A stretch of DNA of 64,000 nucleotides from Streptomyces sp. DG2A-72 (GCF_030499575.1 NZ_JASTLC010000001.1:4116001-4180000), one strand, 5' to 3'; positions 49,102-59,402 are shown, counted from the stretch's first letter. The notes: generated from the sequence alone by a model not told the origin. Translations and numbers: made by a program.

Positions 49102-51447
49102 ATGGACTTCAACAGGCGTACGGCTCTTGCGGCGGGGCTCGGGGTCGTGGTGGCGGGTGTTCCGTCCGCCCAGGCGACTACGGGCGGCGCGATCACGGTG
49201 CCGGGTGAGTCCCCGGTGCGCGGCAACATCCCCGTCGCGCGGGACCGGCGTGCCTCCGGCGGGCGCTATCTCGCCCTGCTCACGACCGAGCAACCTCCCT
49301 CCGCGGACGGCTGGTTCGCCACGTACCGCCTGAGGGTCCCCGACACCGGCGTCTACGCCCTCACCGCCGTCGCCACCGCCCCCGTCGAGACCCCGCACAC
49401 CGAGGCCGTCGCCTCATACCTCCGACTCGCCGTCAACAACGGCCCCTTCACCGACATCGCACGCTCACAACCGCACTGGTACGAGTCGAAGCCCGCCTGG
49501 GGCGACCTTTCCGTACTCGACCTCGGCCGTGTCGAACTCCGGTGCGGCGACAACACGTTGACCCTCCGCGTCCGCGAACCTGCCGTCCTCGACACCACCA
49601 CCGCCTACGCTCTCTCCCTCGACCACCTCACCCTCCGCCTCCTCCACCGCCACCCCGCCCTGCACCGGCTCACCGTCCCCCGCCACCGCGACGGCGAGCC
49701 CGCCCGCCTGCACCTGGCCCTCGACGGACACGCGAGCCGCCCATACGCCGTCCGCTACACCGTCACCGACTACGACGGCCACCGAGTCGCCGACGGACAG
49801 GCCACCGTCCCCGCAGGCCGAACCACCGTGACCGTGGCCCTCCCGCACGACCTCCCACCCGGCCACTACCGCATCCACGCCGACAACATCACCGGCGCCT
49901 TCGCCCGCCTCCCCACCCGCCCCGCGCTCACCGGCACCGCCAGCCGCTTCGGCGTCAACATCTGGCACTCCTCCCTGATCCCCCCGTCCCGTCTCGCCGA
50001 ATTCGCCGCCGCGGTAAGGGACATGGGCGCCGGTTGGGTCCGCGACGGACAGTCCTGGCCCGTCGCCGAGCACGCCCCCGGCGCGTACGACACCGCGCAC
50101 CACGACCGCGCCATCCGCACCCTGCGCGCCCACGACCTCGCCGCCCTCGACGTCCTCTCCCCCGCCCCCGAGTGGGCGATGACCGACGCCTCACTGCCGC
50201 TGCCCGCCGACCTGCGGCACGCCTACCGCTACGCCCGCCGCCTCGCCCAAGCCGCCCCGGATGCGCTCCAGCTCTCCAACGAACCCGACGTCGACACCAC
50301 CCGCAGCACCGGCGACGCCCACGCCGCGTTCGTCAAGGCGGCCGCGCTCGGCGTCAAGGACGCGTCCGCCGCTCCGCCGCTCGTCGTCCTGCCGGGTATC
50401 GCGCAGGCGGGCCCCTTCCAGGACCTGATGCTGGCGAACGACGTCGTCCGGTACGCCGACGTCTGGGCCTTCCACGGTTACCCCGACCCCACGGCGCCGG
50501 GCGAGCCGCAGTTCCCCGGCGCGGCGGACGAACAGCACGCGCTCGCCCGGCGGCACGGGGCGGACGTACCGCTGTGGATGACGGAGTGCGGGGCGTTCCA
50601 GAAGACACCCCGCGATCTGACGCCCGCGCAGGAGGCCGTACAGGCGCGGTATCTGGTGAAGTCCATGGTGGAGGGGCTGGCCGCGGGGAACGCCAAGCAG
50701 TTCTGGTTCGCCGGGCCGCCGCTGCACGACGACGGCGTGTACTTCGGGCTTTTCGACCGGGAGTTCGCGCCGCTGCCCGCGTACAGCGCCTTCGCCGCGC
50801 TGACTTCGTTGCTGGGGGCGGCACGGTTCGTGCGGGCCGGGCAACTGGCCGATGACGTCAGCGTGTTCGTCTTCGACAGCGGGCGTGGGGAGCTGGTGAC
50901 GGTCGCGTGGTCCGCGAGGCGGGGCATGCGGCTCGATCTGCCGGGCGTGGCGTACGACATCATGGGGCGCCGGATCTCCGGGAGCGTGACCGCCTCGCCC
51001 GATCCCGTCTACGTCGTCTCGCGTGCCGATTCCGGATCTTGTGGCGCGTCTCCGGGGCGCCGTCTCCCCTCCCCTGCCGAGCACATCGTCCTCAGCCAGC
51101 GCTACTCCGCCCGCAACGCCGCCGCCGGCAAGGACAACGGGGACGCGCCACCGCCGTACGGATACCGCCTGAGTCGCCGTACGCGCATGGTCGTCGACGT
51201 CTACAACTTCGGTGCGGCGGCGCGATGGGTGACGGTCGCGGGGCGTGGGGGTGGTGGGTGGTCGGTGCGGGCGGAGGGTGGCTCGGGCCGGGTGCGGGTG
51301 CCGGGCGGGGGGAGGGTCGCGGTTCGCTTCACTCTCGTCGCGGGGAGTTCGGTGCGGCGGCGCGTCGATCACCGGGTGACCTTCCGTGCGCGGCTCGGCG
51401 ACGGCTCCGAAGTGCCCGTTTCCGTAGCGCTCGTTCACCTCAAGTAA
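49102..51447 (+). CDS. Exported glycoside hydrolase-like protein (clan GH-A type)
   Basis: The 781-residue protein has a Tat-like signal (MDFNRRTALAAGLGVVVAGVPSAQA, twin arginine at residues 5-6). An N-terminal carbohydrate-binding-like beta domain (about 40-280) precedes a TIM-barrel domain (about 290-590) that starts FGVNIWHSSLIPP. Two candidate catalytic glutamates are E394 in LQLSNEPDVD and E495 in LWMTECGAF, spaced as in clan GH-A (GH39/GH5-like). The C-terminal beta domains (to residue 781) include glycine-rich GRGGGGWSVRAEGGSG. It would cleave an extracellular polysaccharide of unknown nature. ATG 49102 has GGAGG only one base away, so the start could be further upstream. Confidence 0.8.
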   Translation: MDFNRRTALAAGLGVVVAGVPSAQATTGGAITVPGESPVRGNIPVARDRRASGGRYLALLTTEQPPSADGWFATYRLRVPDTGVYALTAVATAPVETPHTEAVASYLRLAVNNGPFTDIARSQPHWYESKPAWGDLSVLDLGRVELRCGDNTLTLRVREPAVLDTTTAYALSLDHLTLRLLHRHPALHRLTVPRHRDGEPARLHLALDGHASRPYAVRYTVTDYDGHRVADGQATVPAGRTTVTVALPHDLPPGHYRIHADNITGAFARLPTRPALTGTASRFGVNIWHSSLIPPSRLAEFAAAVRDMGAGWVRDGQSWPVAEHAPGAYDTAHHDRAIRTLRAHDLAALDVLSPAPEWAMTDASLPLPADLRHAYRYARRLAQAAPDALQLSNEPDVDTTRSTGDAHAAFVKAAALGVKDASAAPPLVVLPGIAQAGPFQDLMLANDVVRYADVWAFHGYPDPTAPGEPQFPGAADEQHALARRHGADVPLWMTECGAFQKTPRDLTPAQEAVQARYLVKSMVEGLAAGNAKQFWFAGPPLHDDGVYFGLFDREFAPLPAYSAFAALTSLLGAARFVRAGQLADDVSVFVFDSGRGELVTVAWSARRGMRLDLPGVAYDIMGRRISGSVTASPDPVYVVSRADSGSCGASPGRRLPSPAEHIVLSQRYSARNAAAGKDNGDAPPPYGYRLSRRTRMVVDVYNFGAAARWVTVAGRGGGGWSVRAEGGSGRVRVPGGGRVAVRFTLVAGSSVRRRVDHRVTFRARLGDGSEVPVSVALVHLK

Positions 51448-51631
51448 TCGTGAAAGGTCTGAGTTAACGCGGGTAACAGCCCAGGTCAGCGCAGCAAGCG
51501 CGTACCGACCGATCAGTTTGGTGAAAACCTCGACCGTCCGGGCTACCAGCGAGTAGCGTGCGCACTCCGCTCGCCCCCACCTCCCTGCGGTCCGTCACCC
51601 AGCGGACCCGAGCCACGCAAGGAGCACCGGG

Positions 51632-52060
51632 ATGTCCTACGACCCGTACACCTACCCCTGGGCGCCACCAGCCCCGCCCGAACCGCCCGCCGCCCGACGG
51701 GTGCCGGACCGGGCGCTGTTGGGGCACCACCGGGATCTGCGGATCCTGCGCACCGCCTACCGCTGGCAGCGGCGGGTGGCGACGCTCACCGCGCTGGGCT
51801 ACTTCACGCTGTTCCTGATCCTGTCGGCGTTCGCGCCGGGGTTCATGACGAGCAACGTCACCGACGGACTGCCCGCCGGACTGCTGCTCGCGCTGCTTCA
51901 ACTGCCGGTCACCTGGCTGGCGATCGCGCTGTACGAGTACACGGCCCGCCGCCATGTCGACCCGCTCGCCGACCGCATCCGCAAGGAGGCCGCGCTGGAC
52001 GCCAAGCGGGAAGGGCGGGAAGGGCGGGAAGGGAGGGACGGGAGGGAGGAGGCGCGATGA
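51632..52060 (+). CDS. DUF485 membrane protein
   Basis: The 142-residue protein has a proline-rich N-terminus, then HHRDLRILRTAYRWQRRVATLTALGYFTLFLILSAFAPGF and a second helix LLLALLQLPVTWLAIALYEY, the two-helix DUF485 pattern. DUF485 genes precede ActP-type symporters and are thought to assist them. The charged tail has repeated EGR units (REGREGREGRDGREE). It overlaps the symporter as ATGA. Confidence 0.9.
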   Translation: MSYDPYTYPWAPPAPPEPPAARRVPDRALLGHHRDLRILRTAYRWQRRVATLTALGYFTLFLILSAFAPGFMTSNVTDGLPAGLLLALLQLPVTWLAIALYEYTARRHVDPLADRIRKEAALDAKREGREGREGRDGREEAR

Positions 52061-53664
52061 CTACCGGCTTCGGCAACAGCTCCATGTCGCTCGTGGCGTT
52101 CTCCACCGTGGTGACCATCACGCTGCTGCTGTGTGTGATGACCGGGCCCGACCGGGACGACCTCGACGAGTTCTACACCGGCTACAACTCCCTGTCCTCC
52201 ATGCGCAACGGGCTGGCGATCGCCGGGGACTACGTCTCCGCGGCGACCGTGCTGGGCACCGGCGGGGTGATCGCGCTGTACGGCTACGACGGCATCGTGC
52301 TGGCGCTGAGCACCGCGCTGTCGCTGATGCTGCTGATGTTCCTGCTGGCCGAACCGCTGCGCAACGCGGGCCGGTTCACCATGGGGGACGCGCTGGCCCG
52401 CCGTATGCCGGGGCGGTCCGTGCGCATCACGGCGTGCGCGGTGACCATCGCCGCGCTGCTGCCGCTGATGCTGGTGCAACTGGCGGGGACCGGGCAGTTG
52501 ATGGCGTACATCCTGGGGTTCTCGGGGTCGTCCCTGAAGACGGGCTGCATCGTCGGGCTGGGTGCGCTGATGATCAGTTACGCGGCGATCGGCGGGATGA
52601 AGGGCACCGCTCTCATCCAGATCCTGAAGATCGTGATGCTGCTCGGTTCGGGCGCCGTGGTCGCCGTACTGGTGCTGAACCGGTTCGACTGGGACGCGGG
52701 CGCGCTGTTCGACGCGGCGGCGGCGCAGAGCGGGGCGGGATCGGCGTTCCTGGAGTCGGGTCTGCAGTTCTCCGGCGGGTTGCATCCCCGACTGGACATG
52801 ATGACCTCGCAGTTCGCGGTGGTGCTGGGCGGGGCGTGTCTGCCGCACGTCACGATGCGTATGTACACCGCGTCCAGCGCGCGTCAGGTGCGGCGCTCGA
52901 TGTCCTGGGCGGTGTCGTCGGTGGTGCTGTTCGTGCTGGTCATCACGGTCGTCGGGTTCGGTGCGACCGCGCTGATCGGGCGCGAGGCGATCGTGCAGGC
53001 CGATCCGCAGGGCAACTCGGCGTATCTGCTGGGCTCGCGGGCGGTGTTCGGGGCGGACATGTCCACGGTGGAGACCTTCCTGTTCACGGCGGTCACCACG
53101 GCGATCTTCCTCACCGTGCTCGCCTCCGTCGCCGGCATGATCCTCGCCTGCGCCAACTCCCTGGCCCACGACGTCTTCGCGGCCCGCGTCCAGGAACTGT
53201 CGCCACGCCGCGAGATGCTGCTGGCCCGCCTCTCCGCGCTGGCGGTCGGCGTCCCCGCGATCCTGCTCGCCACGCTGGTCCAGCACCGCAGCCTGCAACC
53301 CCTGGTGACCCTGTCCTTCTGCCTCTCCGCCTCCGCCATCGCCCCCGCCCTCGTCTACGGCCTCTTCTGGCGCCGGTACACGCGGGCCGGTCTGCTGGCG
53401 ACGCTGATCGGCGGCTCGGTGGTCGTGCTGCTGCTGATGCCGGGCACCAATCTGGTCTCCGGGTCACCGTTCTCCGCCTTCCCGGAGGCCGACTTCAACT
53501 GGTTCCCGTTCACCACCACCGGCCTGGTGTCCATCCCGGCGGGCTTCGCCTTCGGATGGCTGGGGACGATGATCTCCGGGCGGCGGAAGGCGGAGGAGCA
53601 GCGGCGGCAGTACGAGGCGGTGGAGGGGTCGATCCTGGCGGGGGCGGTGCGCAGGGGCGAGTGA
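52057..53664 (+). CDS. Sodium:solute symporter, acetate permease (ActP) type
   Basis: This 535-residue transporter of the SSS family has about 13 helices. DEFYTGYNSLSSMRNGLAIAGDYVSAATVLGTGGVIALYGYDG is the ActP-like helix 1-2 region. ISYAAIGGMKGTALIQILKIVML and the HPRLDMMTSQFAVVLGGACLPHVTMRMYT segment are also characteristic. It probably takes up acetate or another short monocarboxylate with Na+. Translation is coupled to the DUF485 gene (ATGA). It ends convergently 22 bp from the coiled-coil gene. Confidence 0.92.
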   Translation: MTTGFGNSSMSLVAFSTVVTITLLLCVMTGPDRDDLDEFYTGYNSLSSMRNGLAIAGDYVSAATVLGTGGVIALYGYDGIVLALSTALSLMLLMFLLAEPLRNAGRFTMGDALARRMPGRSVRITACAVTIAALLPLMLVQLAGTGQLMAYILGFSGSSLKTGCIVGLGALMISYAAIGGMKGTALIQILKIVMLLGSGAVVAVLVLNRFDWDAGALFDAAAAQSGAGSAFLESGLQFSGGLHPRLDMMTSQFAVVLGGACLPHVTMRMYTASSARQVRRSMSWAVSSVVLFVLVITVVGFGATALIGREAIVQADPQGNSAYLLGSRAVFGADMSTVETFLFTAVTTAIFLTVLASVAGMILACANSLAHDVFAARVQELSPRREMLLARLSALAVGVPAILLATLVQHRSLQPLVTLSFCLSASAIAPALVYGLFWRRYTRAGLLATLIGGSVVVLLLMPGTNLVSGSPFSAFPEADFNWFPFTTTGLVSIPAGFAFGWLGTMISGRRKAEEQRRQYEAVEGSILAGAVRRGE

Positions 53665-53686
53665 GAGCAGGGGATCAGCACTGCTC

Positions 53687-54574
53687 TCACTCCGCCGTCG
53701 CGCGGGCCTTCAGCGCGGTCAGGCTGCTGCGTACGCGGTCGATGTGGGCGCGGACCTGGTCCCAGCGCTCCCCGTGCTCACGCAGCACGCGCTCGGTCTC
53801 GCGGGCGATCTGTTCCCGGCGCGACCGCGCCTCGGCCAGCACCTCGGCCGCCCGCGCGTCCGCCTCTTCCTGGAGCCGTCCCACGGAGCCCTCGGCGTCG
53901 GCGTAGGCCTGCTTGGCGTCGGCGAGCGCGGCCTCCGCACGCGCGACCCGTTCGGCGCACTCCGCGTCCAGCGCGGCGATGCGTTCGTCCTCCTCGCGCT
54001 CCGCCTCCGCCCACCGCTGGGCGTGCTCCTTCGCCTGGTCGGCCAGCATCGCGGAGACGCGCTGCCGCATCTCCCGCAGCGCGGCGAGGGACTCGGTACG
54101 GCTGTCCTTCACCTCGCGCCGGGCCGCGATACGGATCTCGTCGGCCTCGGCGCGCGCGACGACAAGGGCCTGCCGGGCGAGTTCCAGGGCATCGGCGCGT
54201 ACGACGTCCGCGTCCGCCTGCGCCGCGGCCTGGGCGCTCGTCGCGTACACGTGCGCCTCTTTCGCACAGCGCTGCGCCTCCTGCCGCGCGGCCTCCCGTA
54301 CGGCGGCGGCCTCCTCCTCCACGAGCTGGAACAAACGCTGCGCGGGCTCCCCGAGCGCCTCGTACGTCTGCGGGACGAGCTGCGCCACGGTCTCGCGCAG
54401 CCGTACGACCTCCGCCTCCATCTCCTTGGCGAGCACGGTGAGACGCGCCGCGCGCTCCCAGGCGGCGTCCCGGTCCTGGGAGAGCGCTTCGACATACGCG
54501 TCGGCCTCTGCGGGACGGTAGCCGCGCCCCCGTACGGCCACGAAGCCATGTGGCGACACCGCTGCGCTGCTCAT
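53687..54574 (-). CDS. DivIVA-like coiled-coil protein
   Basis: This 295-residue protein starts FVAVRGRGYRPAEADAYVEALSQDRDAAWERAARL, the DivIVA/GpsB-style membrane-binding start (RGYRPAEVD pattern). Almost continuous coiled coil rich in Ala, Glu, Arg and Gln runs to the end. Streptomyces relatives (Scy, FilP and so-called cellulose-binding proteins) shape polar growth. It is cytoplasmic, with no transmembrane segment. ATG 54574 has GAGAGGAG eight bases upstream. Directly before it lie three 15-bp tandem repeats with TGACGTCA palindromes. Confidence 0.82.
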   Translation of the reverse strand: MSSAAVSPHGFVAVRGRGYRPAEADAYVEALSQDRDAAWERAARLTVLAKEMEAEVVRLRETVAQLVPQTYEALGEPAQRLFQLVEEEAAAVREAARQEAQRCAKEAHVYATSAQAAAQADADVVRADALELARQALVVARAEADEIRIAARREVKDSRTESLAALREMRQRVSAMLADQAKEHAQRWAEAEREEDERIAALDAECAERVARAEAALADAKQAYADAEGSVGRLQEEADARAAEVLAEARSRREQIARETERVLREHGERWDQVRAHIDRVRSSLTALKARATAE

Positions 54575-54590
54575 CCTGGGGCTCCTCTCC

Positions 54591-54635
54591 ATCAGACGTG
54601 ACGTCATCAGGCGTGACGTCATCAGACGTGGCATC
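54591..54635. promoter_or_regulatory. Three tandem 15-bp repeats with TGACGTCA palindromes
   Basis: ATCAGACGTGACGTC, ATCAGGCGTGACGTC and ATCAGACGTGGCATC lie head to tail. The junctions create TGACGTCA at 54599-54606 and 54614-54621, 15 bp apart. They sit just upstream of the coiled-coil gene, like a repeated operator. A regulator is not identified. Confidence 0.6.
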
Positions 54636-54786
54636 AAATACAACTGATTTTGCGCACATCCTGATGGATCAGACGGAAGTGTTCATAACGCGACACTCCG
54701 CGCAGAGGTCACGGCTGCCGGACAGAGCGCGGGGGCCGGTGGTGACCGGCCCCCGCGGAGGATCTTCGTACGACGTCAGCCGCGCG

Positions 54787-57581
54787 TCAGAGCAACCCGT
54801 CCCACATCTGCTCCAGCAGCACCGACCACCAGCTCTCCGGCGAACCCAGCGCCGCCGGGTCGAGCGAGGCCAGCTGTGCCTGGAAGTCGACCGTCCAGCG
54901 GCCCGCCTGCTCCTGGTTCAGTCCGAACCGCAGCCGCCACATCCGGCCGAGCAGCGCCAGGCAGCGCTGGAACTCGGGCAGCCCCGTGTTCACGAACTGC
55001 GGCGGTACGGACGCACCGCCCGGCCCCGCCTCCACGGGGACGGCGACGATGTTCGCCGTCCCGTACTGCACGCAGATCGCCTTGCCGAAGTCGCTGCCCA
55101 TGACGAGGTACGAGCCCGCGTCCGGCGCCGGCTGCACCCCGCGCTCGGCCGCCAGCTCCGCCAGTGTCGGCACCGGCCGCCCCGGCTGGGCCTGCGCCCA
55201 GAAGAACGGGCCCATGTCCATCGGCAGCCCCGCCATCACCAGCGAGTGCGCCACGACCGGCGGCACGCCCTGCCGGGACACCGCGGCCTCCTCGAACCGG
55301 AAGATCCCCGGCCCGAACGCACCCGCCAGCTCCTGCGCGATCCCCTCCGGGGGAATCGGCGGCGCCGACTGCACCTGCGGAAGCGGCGCCCGTACGGGGG
55401 CGGGGCGCGCGGGTCCGTCGGCGACCTGGTGCAACTCGCCCTGGTGAACGAGGAGTTGCCGCATGCCTTGCTGCCGGCTCGCGTGATCCGTGCCGTAGGG
55501 CGCGATGCTCGTGATCCGCGCCTGCGGCCACTGTTCCCGGATCATCCGCGCACAGTACGCGCCCGGCAGCTCACACGACTCCAGCTCCGTGTGCAGCTCC
55601 AGCACCTTGTCCGGCGGGATGTTCATCGCCCGCAGCTCATGGAAGATCTGCCACTCCGGGTGCGGCGTCCCCGGCGCCGAACGCCGGATCAGCTGCTGCT
55701 CGGAACCGTCCTGCGCGCGGTAGCGAAGCACGGCTTGGTAGCCGGGGCCGACGGTGGGCTGGGCGGTGGGGGGTTGGGGGTAGCCGTAGGCCGGGGGTTG
55801 GCCGGGGGGCGGGGACTGGGCTGAGGCGGGGTGTCCTGGTGCGGATTGGCCGGGCATGGGGTGTCCGGGCATGGAGTGTGCGGGCGCGGCGTGGCCGGGC
55901 GCCGCGTGGCCGGGCATGGGCTGCCCCGGACCGGGGTGCGTGGGGGGCGGCACAGGGCCGGGGGGCATGGCGCCGGGGGGTACCTGGCCTGGAGGGACCT
56001 GGCCCGGAGGCACTGCACCAGGAGGCGCCTGACCCGCGCCGGGTGCCATGCCGGGGGCGGGCGGGACGCCGGGGGCGCCGGGGGCGGGCGGTGCGCCCGG
56101 GGCCTGCGGCGGTGGCGGAGGCGGGCCGGGGGCGCCCGCCGGGGGCGCGGACAGCACGGTCTCCGCGTGGTGTACGGCACCCTGGCCCCCGGAAGAGCCT
56201 GGCATGCCCGGGGCACCCGGAGGCTGCGGAGCGCCCGGCGCACCCGGCCCCATCCGGCCGGGGTCGGAAAGCACCGTGGCGGCATGGTGAACGCCGCCCG
56301 GAGGAGTACCGCCGGGAGCACCCGGCGTTCCCGGCGCACCGGGCGGATTGGGGGCGCCCGGCGGATTCGGCGCGCCCGGCGTCTGCGGGCCACCACCCGC
56401 GCCGGCCGGTCCCTCGGAACCGTCGGGGCCGAGCGCCGACACAAGCTGGGTCGGCACATAGCCGCCCGCCGGCGTACCCGGCGCACCGGGCCCGGACGGC
56501 GGGGGATGCGGAGTTCCCCCGCCCGCGCACCAGGCGCACCCGGCGGAGGAGGCGGCGGCACCGCCCCGCCCCGCGCCGCCCTCGGCGGACCCGCCTTGCT
56601 CGTCGCCGCATCGGCGATGTCCCCGGCGTTCGGCGCGAGCGGCCGCCCCGGCGCACCCGGAGACGGCATACCGGCATCAGCACCACCCGGGCCCTGGGGA
56701 TACCCGTACGACGGCGCACCCGCTCCACCCGGACCCTGCGGATAGCCGTACGACGGCGCAGGCGGCGGCATGCTCCCCTGCGGCGCACCCGGCGCACCGG
56801 GGTCATCGATCGCCGGCTCCTGCGCCGTCGGCGGAAGCCGGCTGCCCCCCGACATCAACGCCGTCTTGGCGTCCGGTGGCGCAGGCGGCGAAGTCTCGTC
56901 GTCGGCCCCGCTCAGCGGCGGCGCGAACACGGTCTCGGGCAGCGGCACCGAACGGTCGTCCCCCGCATCCGCGTTGGTGTCCGTCCCGGCCCACGGAGTC
57001 GCCCCAGCAGGCACACCGGGACCACTGGACGCCCCCGCACGCACCCCCGCGCCCCCACCGGCCTCCGACGCACCGACTCCGGCACCAGCACCATCCGAGG
57101 CACCACCAGCCGCAGACGCGGCCGGTGCCTGATCCGCACCCGCACCGGACCCCGCAGCTCCCGAACCCGACGCCCCAGCAGAGGCACCCCGCCGATCCGC
57201 GATCCCCAACTGATCCGCCGCCTCCTGCAACCACTCCGGCGGCGTCAGCAAGAACGACGTCTGGTTCAGATCCACCCGCGCCGGAGCGGCCGGCGCCGGT
57301 GCCGGCTCGGCGGCGCCGTCCGGGCCGCCGTACTCCTCCTCGTACCGGCGAATCACCTCACCCACCGGCAGCGACGGCCACAGCGTGGCCTCACCGCTGT
57401 CCCGGGCGATCACCAGCCGCTGCGTGCCGCCGTCCGAACGCGGCCCATCCGGGCGGTCCTCCGCCCACACCACGAACCCGAGCTCGAACTCCCGCACCCG
57501 CACCTCACGATGCTGGTACGACGGCACATCACCGTTGATCCACTCTTCCGCGCGCTCCTGCGCCTGTGCGAACGTCACCAT
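54787..57581 (-). CDS. Multidomain Imm35-like / deaminase-like / SUKH-4 protein (frameshifted in this sequence)
   Basis: ATG 57581 reads an N-terminal domain (residues about 1-110, WINGDVPSYQHREVRVREFE and GEATLWPSLPVGEVIRRYEEE) like Imm35/YrhB. A very long Gly/Ala/Pro-rich linker follows. Then comes a deaminase-fold region (HPEWQIFHELRAMNI, ELHTELESCELPGAYCARMI) and a C-terminal SUKH-4-like domain (GIFRFEEAAVSRQG to LLEQMWDGLL). The frame breaks at GGGGG (56520-56516): upstream it becomes arginine-rich nonsense, while one more G joins the two halves into about 931 residues. No signal peptide is present. The gene starts eight bases after the WHH-SUKH gene, so they form an operon. It is likely a polymorphic-toxin-type immunity/effector fusion. 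Role unproven. Confidence 0.8.
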
Positions 57582-57589
57582 CGGTCAGC

Positions 57590-58573
57590 TCACTCCCCGG
57601 ACACCGGAACGGACCGCGCGAACCCGCCGTCCACCATCAGATTCGCCACCGTCACCAGCTCCGGCGGCGACCCCGCCAGCCGCGACAGGAACGCGTCGAA
57701 GTCCTCCCCGCACGGCAGCAGCAACCGCTCCACCCGCTCCGCGGGCGCCCACGAGGGATCGACGTCGCGCGCATCGTCGTACGAGCAGAACCACACGGAA
57801 CCGATCCGCTCGCCCTTCACCTTCACGGCCAGCAAACCGCCCTGCACAAACCCGACGCCCAGGTAATCCTTGGTCAGGTGGTCGCGCAGGCACTTGTTGA
57901 CGTAGACCAGGTCATTGACGGCCGCCTCGTCCCGCACCGTGAAGAACGGCTGGTCGATCAGCAGGCCCAACTCCGCGTCCAGCGCGGTCCCCACCGGCGC
58001 ACACCCACCGGCCGCCTTCAGGAACGACCGATACGCACCCGGCAGCCGGTACCCGAGATCCTCCTCGACGCCCAGCACCTGCGTCTCCGTCACCGCCAAC
58101 GCCGACTTCGGCAGACCGAAATGCGCCGGACGCGTCTCCTGCAACGGCCGCGTGCCCCGCTTGTGCTGATCCACCGCCGCCGTCGCCACACCACCGTGAT
58201 GCCGCAGCAACGCCTTCACCTCGACCGGAACCAGCTCCAGCCGCCGCGACCCGACCACGTGATGCCACGTCCACCCGTGCGGCGTCGCCACCGCCGCAAT
58301 CGTGTCCCACAACTCGTGCCCCGACGCCGCCAACGCCGCGTTCGCCGACACATAGTCCGTCAACCGCAACTCATCGACGCCGAAGCCCTCCGGCGGATCG
58401 GCGATCTCCGCAGCCGCACGCGCATACGGCGAGAAGTCGGGGTAGCCGCGCTCGTCCACCCGTACCCCTCTGGGGTGACGGGCCGCCCGGACCGGGTCCG
58501 GGAAATGCACGACCTGCCCGGCATAGGCCGCGTTCGGCGGCGCGGCTTGCTGCCCGAGCCGACCTGTCGTCAT
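57590..58573 (-). CDS. WHH-nuclease-like domain fused to SUKH (SMI1/KNR4) domain
   Basis: The 327-residue protein has an N-terminal ADP-like linker, then a region (about 95-165) with HGWTWHHVVGSRRLELVPVE and VKALLRHHGG. This is the TWHH...LVP...H..GG pattern of WHH-type HNH/endonuclease VII toxins. A SUKH domain follows (about 170-315, VLGVEEDLGYRLPGAYRSFLKAAGG to DFDAFLSRL) of the SMI1/KNR4 group, normally the immunity protein for such nucleases. Toxin and antidote therefore share one chain, with no export signal. It is the first gene of the leftward operon and divergent from the deaminase gene. Nuclease residues look intact; activity is unknown. Confidence 0.82.
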   Translation of the reverse strand: MTTGRLGQQAAPPNAAYAGQVVHFPDPVRAARHPRGVRVDERGYPDFSPYARAAAEIADPPEGFGVDELRLTDYVSANAALAASGHELWDTIAAVATPHGWTWHHVVGSRRLELVPVEVKALLRHHGGVATAAVDQHKRGTRPLQETRPAHFGLPKSALAVTETQVLGVEEDLGYRLPGAYRSFLKAAGGCAPVGTALDAELGLLIDQPFFTVRDEAAVNDLVYVNKCLRDHLTKDYLGVGFVQGGLLAVKVKGERIGSVWFCSYDDARDVDPSWAPAERVERLLLPCGEDFDAFLSRLAGSPPELVTVANLMVDGGFARSVPVSGE

Positions 58574-58865
58574 GGCGGTTGCCCCCTGCGGCACTCTGTA
58601 CGACCCCGCGACGGACACCTTCGACCCGCCACGGCCCGTATTCGACTGTCTCCAACGCGTTGACCGCGCGCATCGCGGTGCCGACAGCCTATGCGGTACG
58701 ACCAACCCGGTCACCGGCACCGGGTCACCGCCGCTCCGCTTCCGTGACCAGCCGTCACCCCCTCGTGACAGCGTGCCCAAACCCGGGCGTGTCGCAGCGC
58801 CCCAGCTTCCGCACCAGCCACGCCATTTGGCACTCTGTGTGATCCGGGGGGATGCACGGGAGGGG
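58574..58865. promoter_or_regulatory. Divergent promoter region of the SUKH/deaminase cluster
   Basis: The 292 bp between the leftward WHH-SUKH operon and the rightward deaminase-SUKH-3 pair contain no gene. I found no clear palindrome or promoter consensus, but both transcripts must start here unless read from outside. Confidence 0.5.
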
Positions 58866-59402
58866 ATGACGATCATGAACGCGACGCAAACGGGACCATA
58901 CCCAGGGCCTCACACGGGCGCGAGCGGTGACCCCAGAATCGGCTGGAGCAGCACCGAAACCCGCCACGTCCCCGCCCTCCACCACCGCCGCGACGGCATA
59001 CTCCCCACCGTCGCCGCCGCCCTCTCCGTCCGCGGCGCCACCCTCACCGGCACCGCCGCCCGCGGCGACCAGGCCCCCGCGCTGCACCCACTCGTCCAGG
59101 ACTTCCTCGACACCCTCACCAGCGCCCAACGCGACCGCTTCACCGGCCGCTGCGCCGAGACCATCCTCATCTCCCGGCACATCGCCACCGCCGACGCCGC
59201 CCGCAGCAAACGCGCCGCACGAAAACCCATGACCAACGGCGAAGCCCGCAGAGCCCTCAAGCAGGCGAAACTCACCGCTCGCCGCATCCGCGAGGACGGC
59301 GACCCCCTGCACGGCAGCTTCGCCGCACCCTGCCGCGCCTGCACCGCCCTCAGCGCCCACTTCGGCGTCCGCATCGTCGACCCCACGGCGACCGACGACT
59401 GA
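58866..59402 (+). CDS. YwqJ-like deaminase
   Basis: This 178-residue protein has zinc-dependent deaminase motifs: RCAETILISRH (CAE, replacing HAE) near residue 100 and SFAAPCRACTALSAHFGV (PCxxC) near residue 160, with basic helices between. This is the YwqJ-like deaminase family found at the tips of polymorphic toxins and predicted to act on nucleic acids or nucleotides. There is no signal peptide or delivery domain. ATG 58866 is directly preceded by GGGAGGGG; ATG 58875 has better spacing and may be used. A SUKH-3 gene follows 34 bp later, a toxin-immunity order. Confidence 0.85.
   Translation: MTIMNATQTGPYPGPHTGASGDPRIGWSSTETRHVPALHHRRDGILPTVAAALSVRGATLTGTAARGDQAPALHPLVQDFLDTLTSAQRDRFTGRCAETILISRHIATADAARSKRAARKPMTNGEARRALKQAKLTARRIREDGDPLHGSFAAPCRACTALSAHFGVRIVDPTATDD

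Noticed and set aside
49102..49137. Confident start for the glycosidase at an upstream codon (48946)
   Set aside because: The extra 52 residues are low-complexity and would bury the twin-arginine signal, so ATG 49102 was kept despite its close ribosome site.
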